Shown here piece by piece: positions 31,665 to 43,000 of a stretch of 64,000 nt of DNA. Each line of letters begins with the position of its first letter. Positions within the stretch are counted from its first letter, which is position 1. Below the pieces are notes generated by a model. That model made no database searches. It saw nothing but the letters and a program-made list of their open reading frames with translations, and had not been told where the DNA came from. The translations under genes and the position numbers were made by a program. Origin of the DNA: Phytophthora quininea. Its lineage: Eukaryota > Oomycota > Peronosporomycetes > Peronosporales > Peronosporaceae. Where the stretch lies: positions 124,001 through 188,000 of the forward strand of contig JAAVTG010000112.1 in the NCBI GenBank assembly GCA_011947345.1, given 5' to 3'.

Positions 31665-33612
31665 ATGCAGTGTACGATCCCAGTCCTGACGAGCGTCCGG
31701 GTCGTCACCAGCCACTGCCTGCCGAACGGAGAGCTGCCGCATGTGCTGCACGTGGTCAACGCCTTCCTCGACGATTTCTCGATGGATCTGACCGTCGCCG
31801 ACGCCTACAGACGCTGTCAGAGCGTCCGCTTTGTGCAGTACGTTGCCGCGCGCGAAGATCCGCAGACCATGAGCGAGTTCTACCGTCGCTGGCTCTTCAA
31901 CAAGACCACCGAGATGGCGGCGGGGAGGGCGACCTGGAGACGCTGCGGTGGCTGATGGAGAGCTATTTGCCGACGCAATTCCTCACCAAGGCTGTTATAG
32001 CTGCAGCTGCCAATGGACACCTGGAGATACTGCAGTGGGTGTACGAGAACCACCACGACAGAGGCTACTGGGGAATACAGAGATGTGTGGCCCACTGACC
32101 AACAAGCACGTTGAGGTGGCCGAGTGGCTGCAGAAGAATGCTGCTCCGCGTGCAGAGTGCAGAGTCGCAGTGATGGATGCAGCTGCTGGTGCAGGCAACC
32201 TGGAGATCGTCAAGTGGCTCCATGGCGAGTTCAATGTCAGCGTTCGGAGTGCACTCGCCAATGCGATGAGTCGCTGCCAGTGGGGAGTGAGTCGGTGGAT
32301 CTTAGAGCATGGAGAGCTGGCGATGCCGTGGATCAACTGGGACCAGCCAGCCAAGGACGGCGCTTTGAATTTCCTCAAGTTTCTGCACGCAAAGTCGATG
32401 GGGAGTCCGGGATATTTCACTCTTCAAACGGCGGCGTGGAATGGCCATTTGGAGGTTGTCAAGTGGCTGCACAGCGAGCTGAGTGCTGCTCTGACCGCTG
32501 ATGCGATGCGGAAGGCTGCGCAGAATGGACATCTCGAGGTAGTGGAGTGGTTCCTCGACAATGGCTGTGACGGCTGCGATGCCTCGACCATGATCAGCGC
32601 CGCCGACTACGGCCACCTGGAGCTAGTCAAGTGGCTGCACGAGCACGGAGTGGATGGTAGTTGTACCGCAGCAATGGACTGTGCTGCGCGTAGCGGACAC
32701 CTGGACATTGTCAAGTGGCTGCACGCCAACGGCGCCGAGCGGTGTTCAGGCCAAGCTTTGGACGACGCTGCGACCAACGGCCGCCTCGACATCGTCCAGT
32801 GGCTCCACCAACACGTCGACGTGAGCTGCACCACCTCCGCGATGGATGGGGCTGCTCGTGAGGGTCACTTGGCCGTCGTCCAGTGGCTGCATGCGCACCG
32901 CACGGAAGGCTGCACGACGTCCGCGATGGACTGGGCCGCTCGCAACGGCCACCTTGACGTGGTGCAATGGCTGGATGCGAACCGAAGCGAAGGCTGCACG
33001 ACGTGGGCGATGGACTGGGCGGCGTTGGAGGGCCATCTCGAGACCGTCCAGTGGCTCCACAACAACCGCAGCGAGGGCTGCCTCGACAAGGCCATGGACA
33101 ACGCGGCCAAGAACGGCCATCTGGGCGTGGTCAAGTGGCTGCACGCCAATCGCTCGGAAGGCTGCACGGTCGGTGCCATGAACGAGGCCGCAGCCAACGG
33201 CCACCTGAACGTGGTGAGATGGCTCCAGCGCAACCGCCAGGAAGGGTGCACCGCCATCGCCATGACGCGGGCGTTGATGCGAGCGCACTTTGACGTGGTG
33301 CTGTTTCTTCACTCGCACCGGTCCGAGGATTTCTCCTTCCTGGGGACGACGTTCGTGCGTCATTCGTGTCTGGAGCTGGCGCAATGGCTGCTGTACAACT
33401 ACCCGGAGAGGGTGGCCGGCTGCGAGTTCGAGGTGCCGATTTCAGACTGGCGATTCACCGAGTGGTGCAGTCGGATCAATCTGCAGCGAGCACGGGACTA
33501 CGACGTGACTACGTGGTGGGTGGTCGAGTCGGACGAACTGCAGCTGGAGCAGGCTTGGGTTATGCTTCCTATGTGTACTTTACTTGAGTTAATGAGAAAA
33601 TATCTGGACTAG
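31665..33612 (+). CDS. Ankyrin family gene X, left copy
   Basis: About 649 aa from ATG 31665 (MQCTIPVLTSVRVVTSHCLP). N-terminal module of about 90 aa ending FNKTTEMAAGEGDLETL, then about 13 ankyrin-type repeats, the later ones in the form VVKWLHANRSEGCTVGAM, and a C-terminal cap (LAQWLLYNYPERVAGCEFEV, FTEWCSRINLQRARDYD). Two frame shifts at GGGG runs (31922-31925 and 32070-32073) are repaired by one G each. The stop codon used by the right copy (TGA after LEQA) is lost here, so the frame runs 18 codons past the repeat boundary to 33612. Ankyrin repeats bind proteins; partners unknown. Confidence 0.7.
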
Positions 33613-33830
33613 CGCTGAGAATTTGGGTGACGAGACACGTTGGCGAAAAACTTTGTGAAAATTACAGACTTCAACTTGAACCATACAAATCTCAAGTGAA
33701 AGCATGATCATAATGATGACGAAGAGTCGCGTAAAGTTGACGATGACGTTGGTCTCAGCTCCCTGTATCCTTGGTGGGCGACCGTCCTCTTCAAAACGCA
33801 ACTCTCCTCGTCCCGACGAAGTCTCGAGCA

Positions 33831-35638
33831 ATGGAGTCACCAAGCGATCTGCCTCTACTGACCCGCGTGCATGTCGTGGGTCGCTACTGCTTGCGCCAAG
33901 AGCTCCCTCATGTTCTACTACAACTAAATACCCTACTAGACGACTTCTCCATCGACAAGAACCCCAACCAAGCCTACGCTCAAACTGGTAGTCTACGGTT
34001 CATGCAATACGTTGCAGCTCGCGAGAGTCCCGACAGAATTGACCCGTTCCTGCGTCGGTCGACGTTCAATCGAACCGTTCAATTAGCCGCTTCAAAGGGG
34101 ACTTGGCGCCCGTCAAGTGGTTACTCCAGTGCTATCTATCGGACGACAAGTCGACGGAAGCAGTGTCGGCTGCTGCTGCTAATGGACATCTACACATCCT
34201 CAAGTGGCTGTACTCCAACTTCCAAGAGAGAGGGTATTGGGGCTGTACAGAGCTGTGTGGGGCATTGCTGAACCAGCACGAGCATGTCGTGAATTGGCTT
34301 CGAGACCATGCTATTCCACGTAAAACCAGTTTGAGGAAGGTGATGGAGGCTGCCGCTGCGGCCAATAACGTCGAGATGATCGATTGGCTATGCAGGAATT
34401 GCCACGCCGATGCTGAAGACGCGCTGTGGAGTGCGCAGAAGAACAATCGCTGGGAGACGGCTCGCTGGATTCTCGACAACTGCAAGATAACCGCACCATG
34501 GATCGATTGGGATCTTCCTGCCAGCGACGGAGCGTTGTGGTTTCTAAAGTATTTGCGCTCTCGATCCATTCGAGGCCCAGGGTTTTACACGTTGCAAGCT
34601 GCAGCTTGGAATGGGCATGTTGATGTAGTGGAGTGGCTAGTTCGAGAGATGCGAGTGCCTGTGTCTCCAACTGTATGGTATGCTGCTCACCACGGACATT
34701 TGAATGTGGTGCAGTGGCTGCATGAGAACGGCTATCGACACGGGCGAGCTGCAGTGATGGATGGTGCAGCTATGAACGGCCATCTCGATCTGGTCAAGTG
34801 GCTGCACGAACATCGCGAGGAAGGATGCAGTGAAGTGGCTATGGATCGAGCTGCTACCGGCGGATACCTGGACATCGTCAAGTGGTTGCATGAACACCGC
34901 AATGAAGGCTGCACGTCAGCTGCCATGGATTCTGCTGCTCGCGAAGGTTACCTCCAAGTTGTAAAGTGGTTGCACACGAACAGAAGCGAAGGTTGTTCGA
35001 TGGCCGCGATGAACGAAGCTGCTGAGAATGGTCACCTTGGTGTTGTGCAATGGCTTCACACCAATAGAAGTGAGGGCTGCACAACAGCAGCAATGGATGG
35101 TGCTGCGTGCCAAGGTCACCTCGACGTGGTCAAGTGGCTGCATGAGAACCGAAATGAAGGCTGCACCGCCAAAGCGATGAACTTGGCAGCGACCAACGGA
35201 TACCTTGACGTTGTCAAGTGGCTCCACGAACGTCGAGAAGAAGGCTGCACGACCGAAGCGATGGATCAAGCTGCTACGAATGGACACTTGCAGGTCGTGC
35301 AATGGCTGCAGGAGAATCGTAACGAAGGCTGCACGGTTGCTGCAATGACTCGAGCCATTCTAGCAGGACAATTCGACGTGGTTGTCTATCTCCATACCCA
35401 TCGAACAGAAGGCTTTGCGTTCCGTCAAGACACGTTGATCAAGCTCCCATTCGAGCTAATGCAGTGGGTGATCACGAACTTCGCCGATAGTTTACATGGC
35501 TGCGAGTTTGAGGTGGAGCTCTCGGACTGGCGCTACAACGAATGGTGTCGTCAAGCGCATTTGCGACTCGCGCATCAGAATGAACAGTCGGCGTGGTGGG
35601 AGTGCGATGCATCTTCAGTTCGACGCGAATCGTGCTAG
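33831..35638 (+). CDS. Ankyrin family gene Z, in the spacer of the inverted repeat
   Basis: About 602 aa from ATG 33831 (MESPSDLPLLTRVHVVGRYC). The layout is that of X and Y: N-terminal module (LLDDFSIDKNPNQAYAQTGS, FMQYVAARESPD), about 14 repeats such as VVKWLHENRNEGCTAKAM, and cap LMQWVITNFADSLHGCEFEV. One frame shift at GGGG 34097-34100 is repaired by one G. The DNA is clearly more diverged from X and Y than X copies are from each other, so Z is an older paralog that was already there when the arms formed. Confidence 0.75.
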
Positions 35639-35693
35639 TAGCAAAGATGGATACGAAATATATACACATATAGTTCATAGTTCGCGCCAATGC

Positions 35694-37587
35694 TCAAGCC
35701 TGTTCCAGCTGCAGTTCGTCCGACTCGACCACCCACCACGTAGACGCGTCGTAGTCCCGTGCTCGCTGCAGATTGATCCGACTGCACCATTCGGTGAATC
35801 GCCAGTCTGAAATCGGCACCTCGAACTCGCAGCCGGCCACCCTCTCCGGGTAGTTGTACAGCAGCCATTGCGCCAGCTCCAGACACGAATGACGCACGAA
35901 CGTCGTCCCCAGGAAGGAGAAATCCTCGGACCGGTGCGAGTGAAGAAACAGCACCACGTCAAAGTGCGCTCGCATCAACGCCCGCGTCATGGCGATGGCG
36001 GTGCACCCTTCCTGGCGGTTGCGCTGGAGCCATCTCACCACGTTCAGGTGGCCGTTGGCTGCGGCCTCGTTCATGGCACCGACCGTGCAGCCTTCCGAGC
36101 GATTGGCGTGCAGCCACTTGACCACGCCCAGATGGCCGTTCTTGGCCGCGTTGTCCATGGCCTTGTCGAGGCAGCCCTCGCTGCGGTTGTTGTGGAGCCA
36201 CTGGACGGTCTCGAGATGGCCCTCCAACGCCGCCCAGTCCATCGCCCACGTCGTGCAGCCTTCGCTTCGGTTCGCATCCAGCCATTGCACCACGTCAAGG
36301 TGGCCGTTGCGAGCGGCCCAGTCCATCGCGGACGTCGTGCAGCCTTCCGTGCGGTGCGCATGCAGCCACTGGACGACGGCCAAGTGACCCTCACGAGCAG
36401 CCCCATCCATCGCGGAGGTGGTGCAGCTCACGTCGACGTGTTGGTGGAGCCACTGGACGATGTCGAGGCGGCCGTTGGTCGCAGCGTCGTCCAAAGCTTG
36501 GCCTGAACACCGCTCGGCGCCGTTGGCGTGCAGCCACTTGACAATGTCCAGGTGTCCGCTACGCGCAGCACAGTCCATTGCTGCGGTACAACTACCATCC
36601 ACTCCGTGCTCGTGCAGCCACTTGACTAGCTCCAGGTGGCCGTAGTCGGCGGCGCTGATCATGGTCGAGGCATCGCAGCCGTCACAGCCATTGTCGAGGA
36701 ACCACTCCACTACCTCGAGATGTCCATTCTGCGCAGCCTTCCGCATCGCATCAGCGGTCAGAGCAGCACTCAGCTCGCTGTGCAGCCACTTGACAACCTC
36801 CAAATGGCCATTCCACGCCGCCGTTTGAAGAGTGAAATATCCCGGACTCCCCATCGACTTTGCGTGCAGAAACTTGAGGAAATTCAAAGCGCCGTCCTTG
36901 GCTGGCTGGTCCCAGTTGATCCACGGCATCGCCAGCTCTCCATGCTCTAAGATCCACCGACTCACTCCCCACTGGCAGCGACTCATCGCATTGGCGAGTG
37001 CACTCCGAACGCTGACACTGAACTCGCCATGGAGCCACTTGACGATCTCCAGGTTGCCTGCACCAGCAGCTGCATCCATCACTGCGACTCTGCACTCTGC
37101 GCGTGGAGCAGCATTCTTCCGCAGCCACTCGACCACCTCAACGTGCTTGTTGGTCAGTGGGCCACACATCTCTGTATTCCCCAGTAGCCTCTGTCGTGGT
37201 GGTTCTCGTACACCCACTGCAGTATCTTCAGGTGTCCATTGGCAGCTGCAGCTATAACAGCCTTGGTGAGGAATTGCGTCGGCAAATAGCTCTCCATCAG
37301 CCACTGCAGCGTCTCCAGGTCGCCCTCCCCGCCGCCATCTCGGTGGTCTTGTTGAAGAGCCAGCGACGGTAGAACTCGTTCATGGTCTGCGGATCTTCGC
37401 GCGCGGCAACGTACTGCACAAAGCGGACGCTCTGACAGCGTCTGTAGGCGTCGGCGACGGTCAGATCCATCGAGAAGTCGTCGAGGAAGGCGTTGACCAC
37501 GTGCACCACATGCGGCAGCTCTCCGTTCGGCAGGCAGTGGCTGGTGACGACCCGGACGCTCGTCAGGACTGGGATCGTACACTGCAT
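35694..37587 (-). CDS. Ankyrin family gene X, right copy
   Basis: About 631 aa from ATG 37587 to TGA 35694-35696. The protein is nearly identical to the left copy over its whole length, with the same two G-run frame shifts (about 37329 and 37182). It ends LEQA at the normal stop. It faces the left copy across the spacer, so transcripts of the two copies are complementary. Confidence 0.7.
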
Positions 37588-39490
37588 CTCGGTGTCTTTG
37601 GTCCGTGAGGAGCTTCTTGGTGCTGTCTGCGAGGCGGATCGGCGACTGCAGAAGCTGCTGCCGTGCCGACCTCACGTTGCATTCGGATGCATAGAATACC
37701 GGTCGCTGATTGGGTGAGAGACAACTTCAACATCATGCACGACGGCTCGTCGACGGTATCAGATGCAATAACGCATCTGGATTGGTAGAAAGGAAGACGG
37801 TATCAGACCCCGCCTCAACTTGCTGATCTTCCAGAACACGGGTCAACAAAGGTATGAATGAAGAATGCCACCGCTTGTCAAGGGACCTCCTCTCTCCGTG
37901 GATCGAGAACGGGGCCAGTGAAGGTGAAGCTGGCGAATTCCTGGGGAAAGTCACTTGAAGCCACTGCTGCATCTCCATGGGAATAATGGCACTCTCGTTA
38001 CGGTCGAGAAGGAACCTCTCCGACCGATGCAGGTGCAGGAACAGCGCAAGCTCAAAGTCCCTCGTAGAATCGCCGTCGTCAACGCTGACGTCGAGCAGCC
38101 TTCGTGCCGGTTGTAGTGGAGCCACTTGACCACGCGGAACTGTCCGTGTGCCGTCGCCTTGTCCATTGCAGCAGTCGTTGAGCCTTCCGACCGGTTCTCG
38201 TGGAGAAATTGAAGGACGTCAAGGTGGCCATTAGACGCCGCGTGATCCATCGCTTTGGCTGTGCAGCCTTCCGTACGGTTCTCATGAAGGAACTGGACGA
38301 CTTGCAAGTGTCCTTCTTGTGCTGCGAGGTCCATCGCGTCGGTTGTGCAGCCTTCCGGTCTGTTCTCGTGAAGAAACTTGACAATGTCCAGCCGACCACA
38401 GCGAGCCGCCCAATCCATCGCAAACGTGGTGCAGCCTTCGTTGCGGTGCGTGTGCAGCCACTGGATGACGTCCAAGTGGCCCTTAACAGCAGCTTGCCTC
38501 ATCGCCTGGATGGAGCACCCTCAGTTCGATGCTGGTGGAGCCACTCGACGACCTCCAAGTGACCAAACTCAGCAGCTCCATCCATCGCAGCGATCGTACA
38601 GCCTTCCGTGTGGTGTTGGTGCAGCCACTGCACAACGTTGAGGAAGCCGTTGGCGGCAGCCCGGTCCATCGCTCTCTTTGTACATCCCTCGGTTCGGTTG
38701 TCGTGCAACCACTTGACCATGTCCAGGTTGCCACTAGCAGCAGAGTCCATCACAGCAGTACTGCAGTCGCCAGTCGTATGCGCGTGGAGCCACTTGACAA
38801 CTTCGTACTGCTCGAACTCGGCAGCGATATCCATCATCGCTGCACTGATCAATGGGCTCTTTTCATCGTAAATCCACTGCAGGATATCCAAATGCCCAGA
38901 CTGCACGACTTCCAATGCAACGCTACGGCTAAGTTTCAGACCCAAGTCGTGATACAACCACTGGACAACGTCGAGGCGGCCAAACTTGGCCGCGAGCAGA
39001 AGTGCGTAGTCCAGAGGCCCACCTCGTCCCCGGCCGCCTAATCCTCGCGACGCCAGAAGTTTCAAGAACGACAGCTCGCCATCGCGTAGTGGGGACATCC
39101 ACTCAATCCGCGTGTCCCTCACATCGAACCGCTCAATGAGGTAGCGTGCGGTCTCCCACTGGCAACCGTCGACTGCCTTGGACAGCACAAACGAAATCGA
39201 CGCCTCGCTTAGATGGCTGTCTTCACAGAGCCACCTGACAACATCCTGATGCCCGAAAACCGCCGCAAAGCACAGCACCGCAGCTCGACACTCTGGTCGT
39301 GGGTCAGCGTGCGTTCGGAGCCAGTCGACCACCTCCAAGTGACCGAGCTCGAGCGCGCCACACATCTCGTGACCTCCCCAGACAGTTCTCTCCCTATGTC
39401 TGTCAAAGAGCCACCGCAAGACTTTCAGCTGATCACCGCGTCAGCCACGCGATTCAGAGGCTCGCCCGGCAGATAGCTCTCCATTAGCCA
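35698..39490. repeat. Right arm of large inverted repeat
   Basis: Reverse-complement match to 29747-33558. It contains genes X and Y (right copies) in the collinear order, which shows that the block flip is in the left arm. Single-base differences and a few short indels (for example a 3-bp difference near 38735) show that the arms are not one sequence assembled twice. Confidence 0.85.
37878..39490 (-). pseudogene. Ankyrin family gene Y, right copy, lacking its N-terminal module
   Basis: Collinear ankyrin gene: LQWLMESYLPGEPLNRVADA at about 39490, a short deletion that breaks the frame near 39430, then MRWLFDRHRERTVWGGHEMC and about 12 repeats to the stop at 37878-37880. Upstream, only a scrap of the family N-terminal module remains (about 39505-39545, reading LGCWIARPI, compare LLNRTADMA), so the start is lost. 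Frame shifts near 38518 (G3), 38063 (G3) and 38010 look like base-call errors. It may be non-functional because of the missing start. Confidence 0.6.
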
Positions 39491-39545
39491 CTGCAGCGTC
39501 GGTACTATCGGCCGTGCGATCCAGCAGCCAAGCGTCTTGGAGAAG

Positions 39546-40081
39546 CCACGCTAAAATTTACAGCAGCGCAACTAAAATTTAGCTCAAATTTACGTAAACC
39601 GTTTACGTCTGCAAGACCGAGGCAGTCGAAGCTTGCGTTGCCCAGCACTTTGACGAGAACGATCTCTCACTGACCTCGTTGCCGGTTCTAGTCTGTCGTC
39701 GCGAGCGCAGATGGCGTGTGCTGAGTTGGCCGTTGTTCACGTTGCACGGGAAGTGCCGTTTTAGTCGTGCTGACTAGCGACAGGAGCCAGACCAGTACTT
39801 GGCGCTCGGCGACATACACTAGCAACGACCCCAGCCGCCATGCGCAATCCTGCTTCTAAGCCATCTCCTATACCTTCAGATTCGTGCATGGCTGCCCCAG
39901 GAGGAGTGTCGGATCCAAGTTGCCGATAGCCACAAGTTGCCGGGAGAGGAACCGCCAAACTTCAGTGCGAGGGGCTCTCCAGATGGCGCTGCTGTTCTCT
40001 TTGCAGCTGTCCGGTTGCCCCCAGTTCGCGACTTGCTGTGGGCGGAGAAACGACAGTCGCCAACAGACAGGAAACCCCACG
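39546..40081. other. Intergenic region upstream of the pseudokinase gene
   Basis: Contains AT-rich repeats of CTAAAATTTA type (about 39553-39590) that resemble the sequence just upstream of the orphan module at 29468-29495. The frame of the kinase gene is open upstream to 39884, but without a convincing start. No other gene seen. Confidence 0.45.
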
Positions 40082-43000
40082 ATGTACGACGCGCTGACGT
40101 CCGAAGGCCGCCGCGGCCCCGCCAGCGGCTCGTCATTGTCGACTACGACGCCGGCGTCACTCAACTCCATGGACCAAGCGACTCTCTCGGCACTTCCAGG
40201 CGCGCACTTGGTCCTGGCAGCACTACGCTCAGTCTACGGACTGTGTCAACAGATTCGCGACCGTCCTAGGGCGGTGCTGCAAGCTCACGCTAGACTTCAC
40301 CAAGCTTTTCTAAGGGTGGCAAGTGCTGCCAAGCATGGCTCACTACCGGACAAGTTCCGCTTGTCCAACTACACGGCGGTGCTGACTCAACTCAAGACGG
40401 TGCTGGAGCAGCATCTACGACTAAGGGATTTGGTGGCACGAGTCGTGGCTAGTCGACGACTGCTGTCGGGATTGGCGCGAGTGCACCATGAGATCAACGT
40501 ATTGTTGGTGGAGTACTCGTTGGCTAGTACCACCAGCTCGCTGCTGGAATGGAAGCAGCAGTTTGCAGTCAATCGGCAACAGGACGAGAAGGCTCTAAAC
40601 GATACGCTCATGGCGCTGCTAAGCACGCCCACGTTTGTCAACAAAGAGTTCCCGAGTGAACGACGACAAGCGTTGTTGTTGCTGGAACTGGTCGCGGAGT
40701 TTGCGTCAACGGATTCTCCAAGAGGACACTCGCCGCAGCTGCTGGAGACGCTCAAGATGACGCATCGACGGATCTCCAATCTGTGCGATCTGCACTTGAG
40801 AAGAGTCCCGAGGTGGTTTTTGCCAACCTCGGAGGTGGAGTTCTCCCTGACCGAACACGCCATCGGGTATCTGCGTGGCTCTTTTGGATCGACGTTGCAG
40901 CGTGGAGAGATTTATCGATACAGCTATAACAATGGTGGAGCTCTGGCGAGCAGCTCGACGTCCACCGTTGCGGTCAAGTGTCTGTGGGCTTTACCGGACG
41001 TGCAGTACCAGATTGTGGAGCAGCTATTTGCCCGCAGTGGGGTGTCCAAGTGGACCAAAGTGCGACACCCGAACGTGGTGACAGTGCGAGGAGCTTGCCA
41101 CGCGGCATCACCGCCATACTTGGTGCGAGACTTCACCACGTACGGCGGTCTTACAGCCTATTTAACTGCGTTGGAAACTCGCGCCATGCAATGTGCTGGA
41201 CCCGAGAGCGTCGGGAAAATGGAAGCGCTTACGTGGCAGTTGCTGTATGGTGCCAGTCGCGGACTGCTGCACTTGCACGAGCAGTACAGTATTGTCCACG
41301 GCGGTCTGCGCTGCAACAATCTTTTGGTCGACAAAAGGGCCGTGCTGTGATCGCAGACTTCGGGCTGTACGCATTGGCGTGCGATGCCCGTGATTCGGGT
41401 CTTACGGAATTCTTCCAGCTCGATGTCTTTGATGCGGACGCCGAAGAACTTATTCGTTGGCAAGCGCCCGAATGCCTACTCGAGCACGTAGCATACCGCG
41501 AGTCTCTTCAATCCCTTCCCGATATCGACTCCGCAATGGCTATTAGCAACACCAGCGCTTCTGCTACCTCGTTTGCAACCGATGTCTATGCCTTTGGTAT
41601 GTGCATACTGGAAGCCATCACGCGGACGGTGCCGTGGGCAGGCCTCGACATTTCAGAAATCCGAAACCTTAAAGGAAATCTCGGCTTGCTTCCTCCTCGA
41701 CCAAAGCGCATTTCATCACAAGCTTGGACACTTATCGAGAAGATGTGCGCCGCCGATCCCCAGAAACGTATTTCGCTAAGCGAAGCATCTCAAGAGATCA
41801 AGCGCCTCGGATACGGAGACAGAGTGTCCAGTCGATCGCGTGGTAACAGCGTTAAAGACTTGGAGGCTCTAGAAGCAGCTGCGATTGCCAAGGTGGAAAA
41901 CGTTTCAAACTCACTAGCAGAAGCGTCGAAGGAGCTGAAGCAGCTGGGCTCTAGTCATGGTAGCACGAAATCACGAGGCAGCAGCGGGGTCTTTCTAGCC
42001 GATCGCGGAACAGCAGCGCACAAGATTTGGAGACGCTGGATGAAGAAGATGTTGCCGCTGCAGTGGAGAAGCTTTCCAACTCGCTGAATGAAGCGTCCCA
42101 AGACCTCAAGATCCTTTCTGATCGCTCACGCAACAGCAGCAGCACCGATCTGGCGGACGTTGAGCAAGAGGCATCAAAGAAAATAGTGTGCGTATCAGGA
42201 CTTTTGAGCTTGGCATCCCAAGAGCTCAAGCGTTTTGGCATTGGCGACAAGGCTGCCACTGGTGGCAGTAGTAGGAGTCTAGACTTAGTAACGATGGCGC
42301 AAGAAGCTATCGCAAAACTATGGCAGGCGCCAAGTGACGGACAAGCTACTGACCAGGACTCGGCCAGCTTTGCCGTTGCAGCGGACATCGTGGAATCCAG
42401 TAAGGATAACGCTGATATCGCTGCTATTCCCTCGAAGGCAGAGGGAAACACCACATTGAGTGAAGGAATGACGAAGCAGCCCCAGAAACTCACTGGGTTT
42501 TCGGCCCACAGCGAAGCTTCGACAGTAAAGCAAACTGTCCGACGACTGAGGCGCCAGGAATCGTCATCGTCTCGAAAGCGACGAAGCCCTCGTGCCCTTG
42601 ACAAGATTATTGATGGGGACAGTACCAAAGAGTTTTGGAACTCGCTGGCGACGCCACACCCTGAAGACGCAGGCTCTAAAGCTGATGCGAACGCGATGCT
42701 GCCACCGCGTTCAAGGGAAGTGGTTCGTTCAATTCATGGCCCTAGTGCTTCAAGGAATGCACCAGACGTCAACCAGACCACCGACCTCGACGTCAGCAGC
42801 GTTCGCTCGTTTGACTCGGAGCAACCTGAACAGGAAATTGACATTTCTAGCAGTCCTGTAAAGATGGCTTCGCATGTGAGTAGTGACGAAGACGATGAGG
42901 TTACTGTGGCCTTGGAAGAGTTGACTGCCGGCGAAAGCTCAATGGACGAGGACGAGTTTTCTGCTGATCCGGTTAGCATGATGTGCGAGTTTCAAACGGC

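Larger units (their letters stand above)
29747..33558. repeat. Left arm of large inverted repeat
   Basis: About 3.8 kb that matches 35698-39490 in reverse complement with only scattered differences, apart from an internal flipped block at 29914-30900. It contains ankyrin genes Y (left) and X (left). The match ends at CAGGCTTG (33551-33558), beyond which the arms are unrelated. Confidence 0.85.

Noticed and set aside
31948..33612. Long ORF starting MADGELFADAIPHQG as the ankyrin X start
   Set aside because: Its first 45 codons are the out-of-frame reading of a stretch that, in the other frame, continues the conserved N-terminal module from 31665. The true start is upstream, with two G-run shifts.
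29900..35600. CRISPR-like array, because of regularly spaced repeats
   Set aside because: The periodic DNA is coding for ankyrin repeats (about 99 bp), diverged at third positions, in a eukaryotic genome.
35868..36506. Long plus-strand ORFs opposite ankyrin gene X (for example 212 aa, and its twin at 32746-33384)
   Set aside because: They are antisense shadows of the WLH-EGCT repeats, with repeated low-complexity sequence and no domain.
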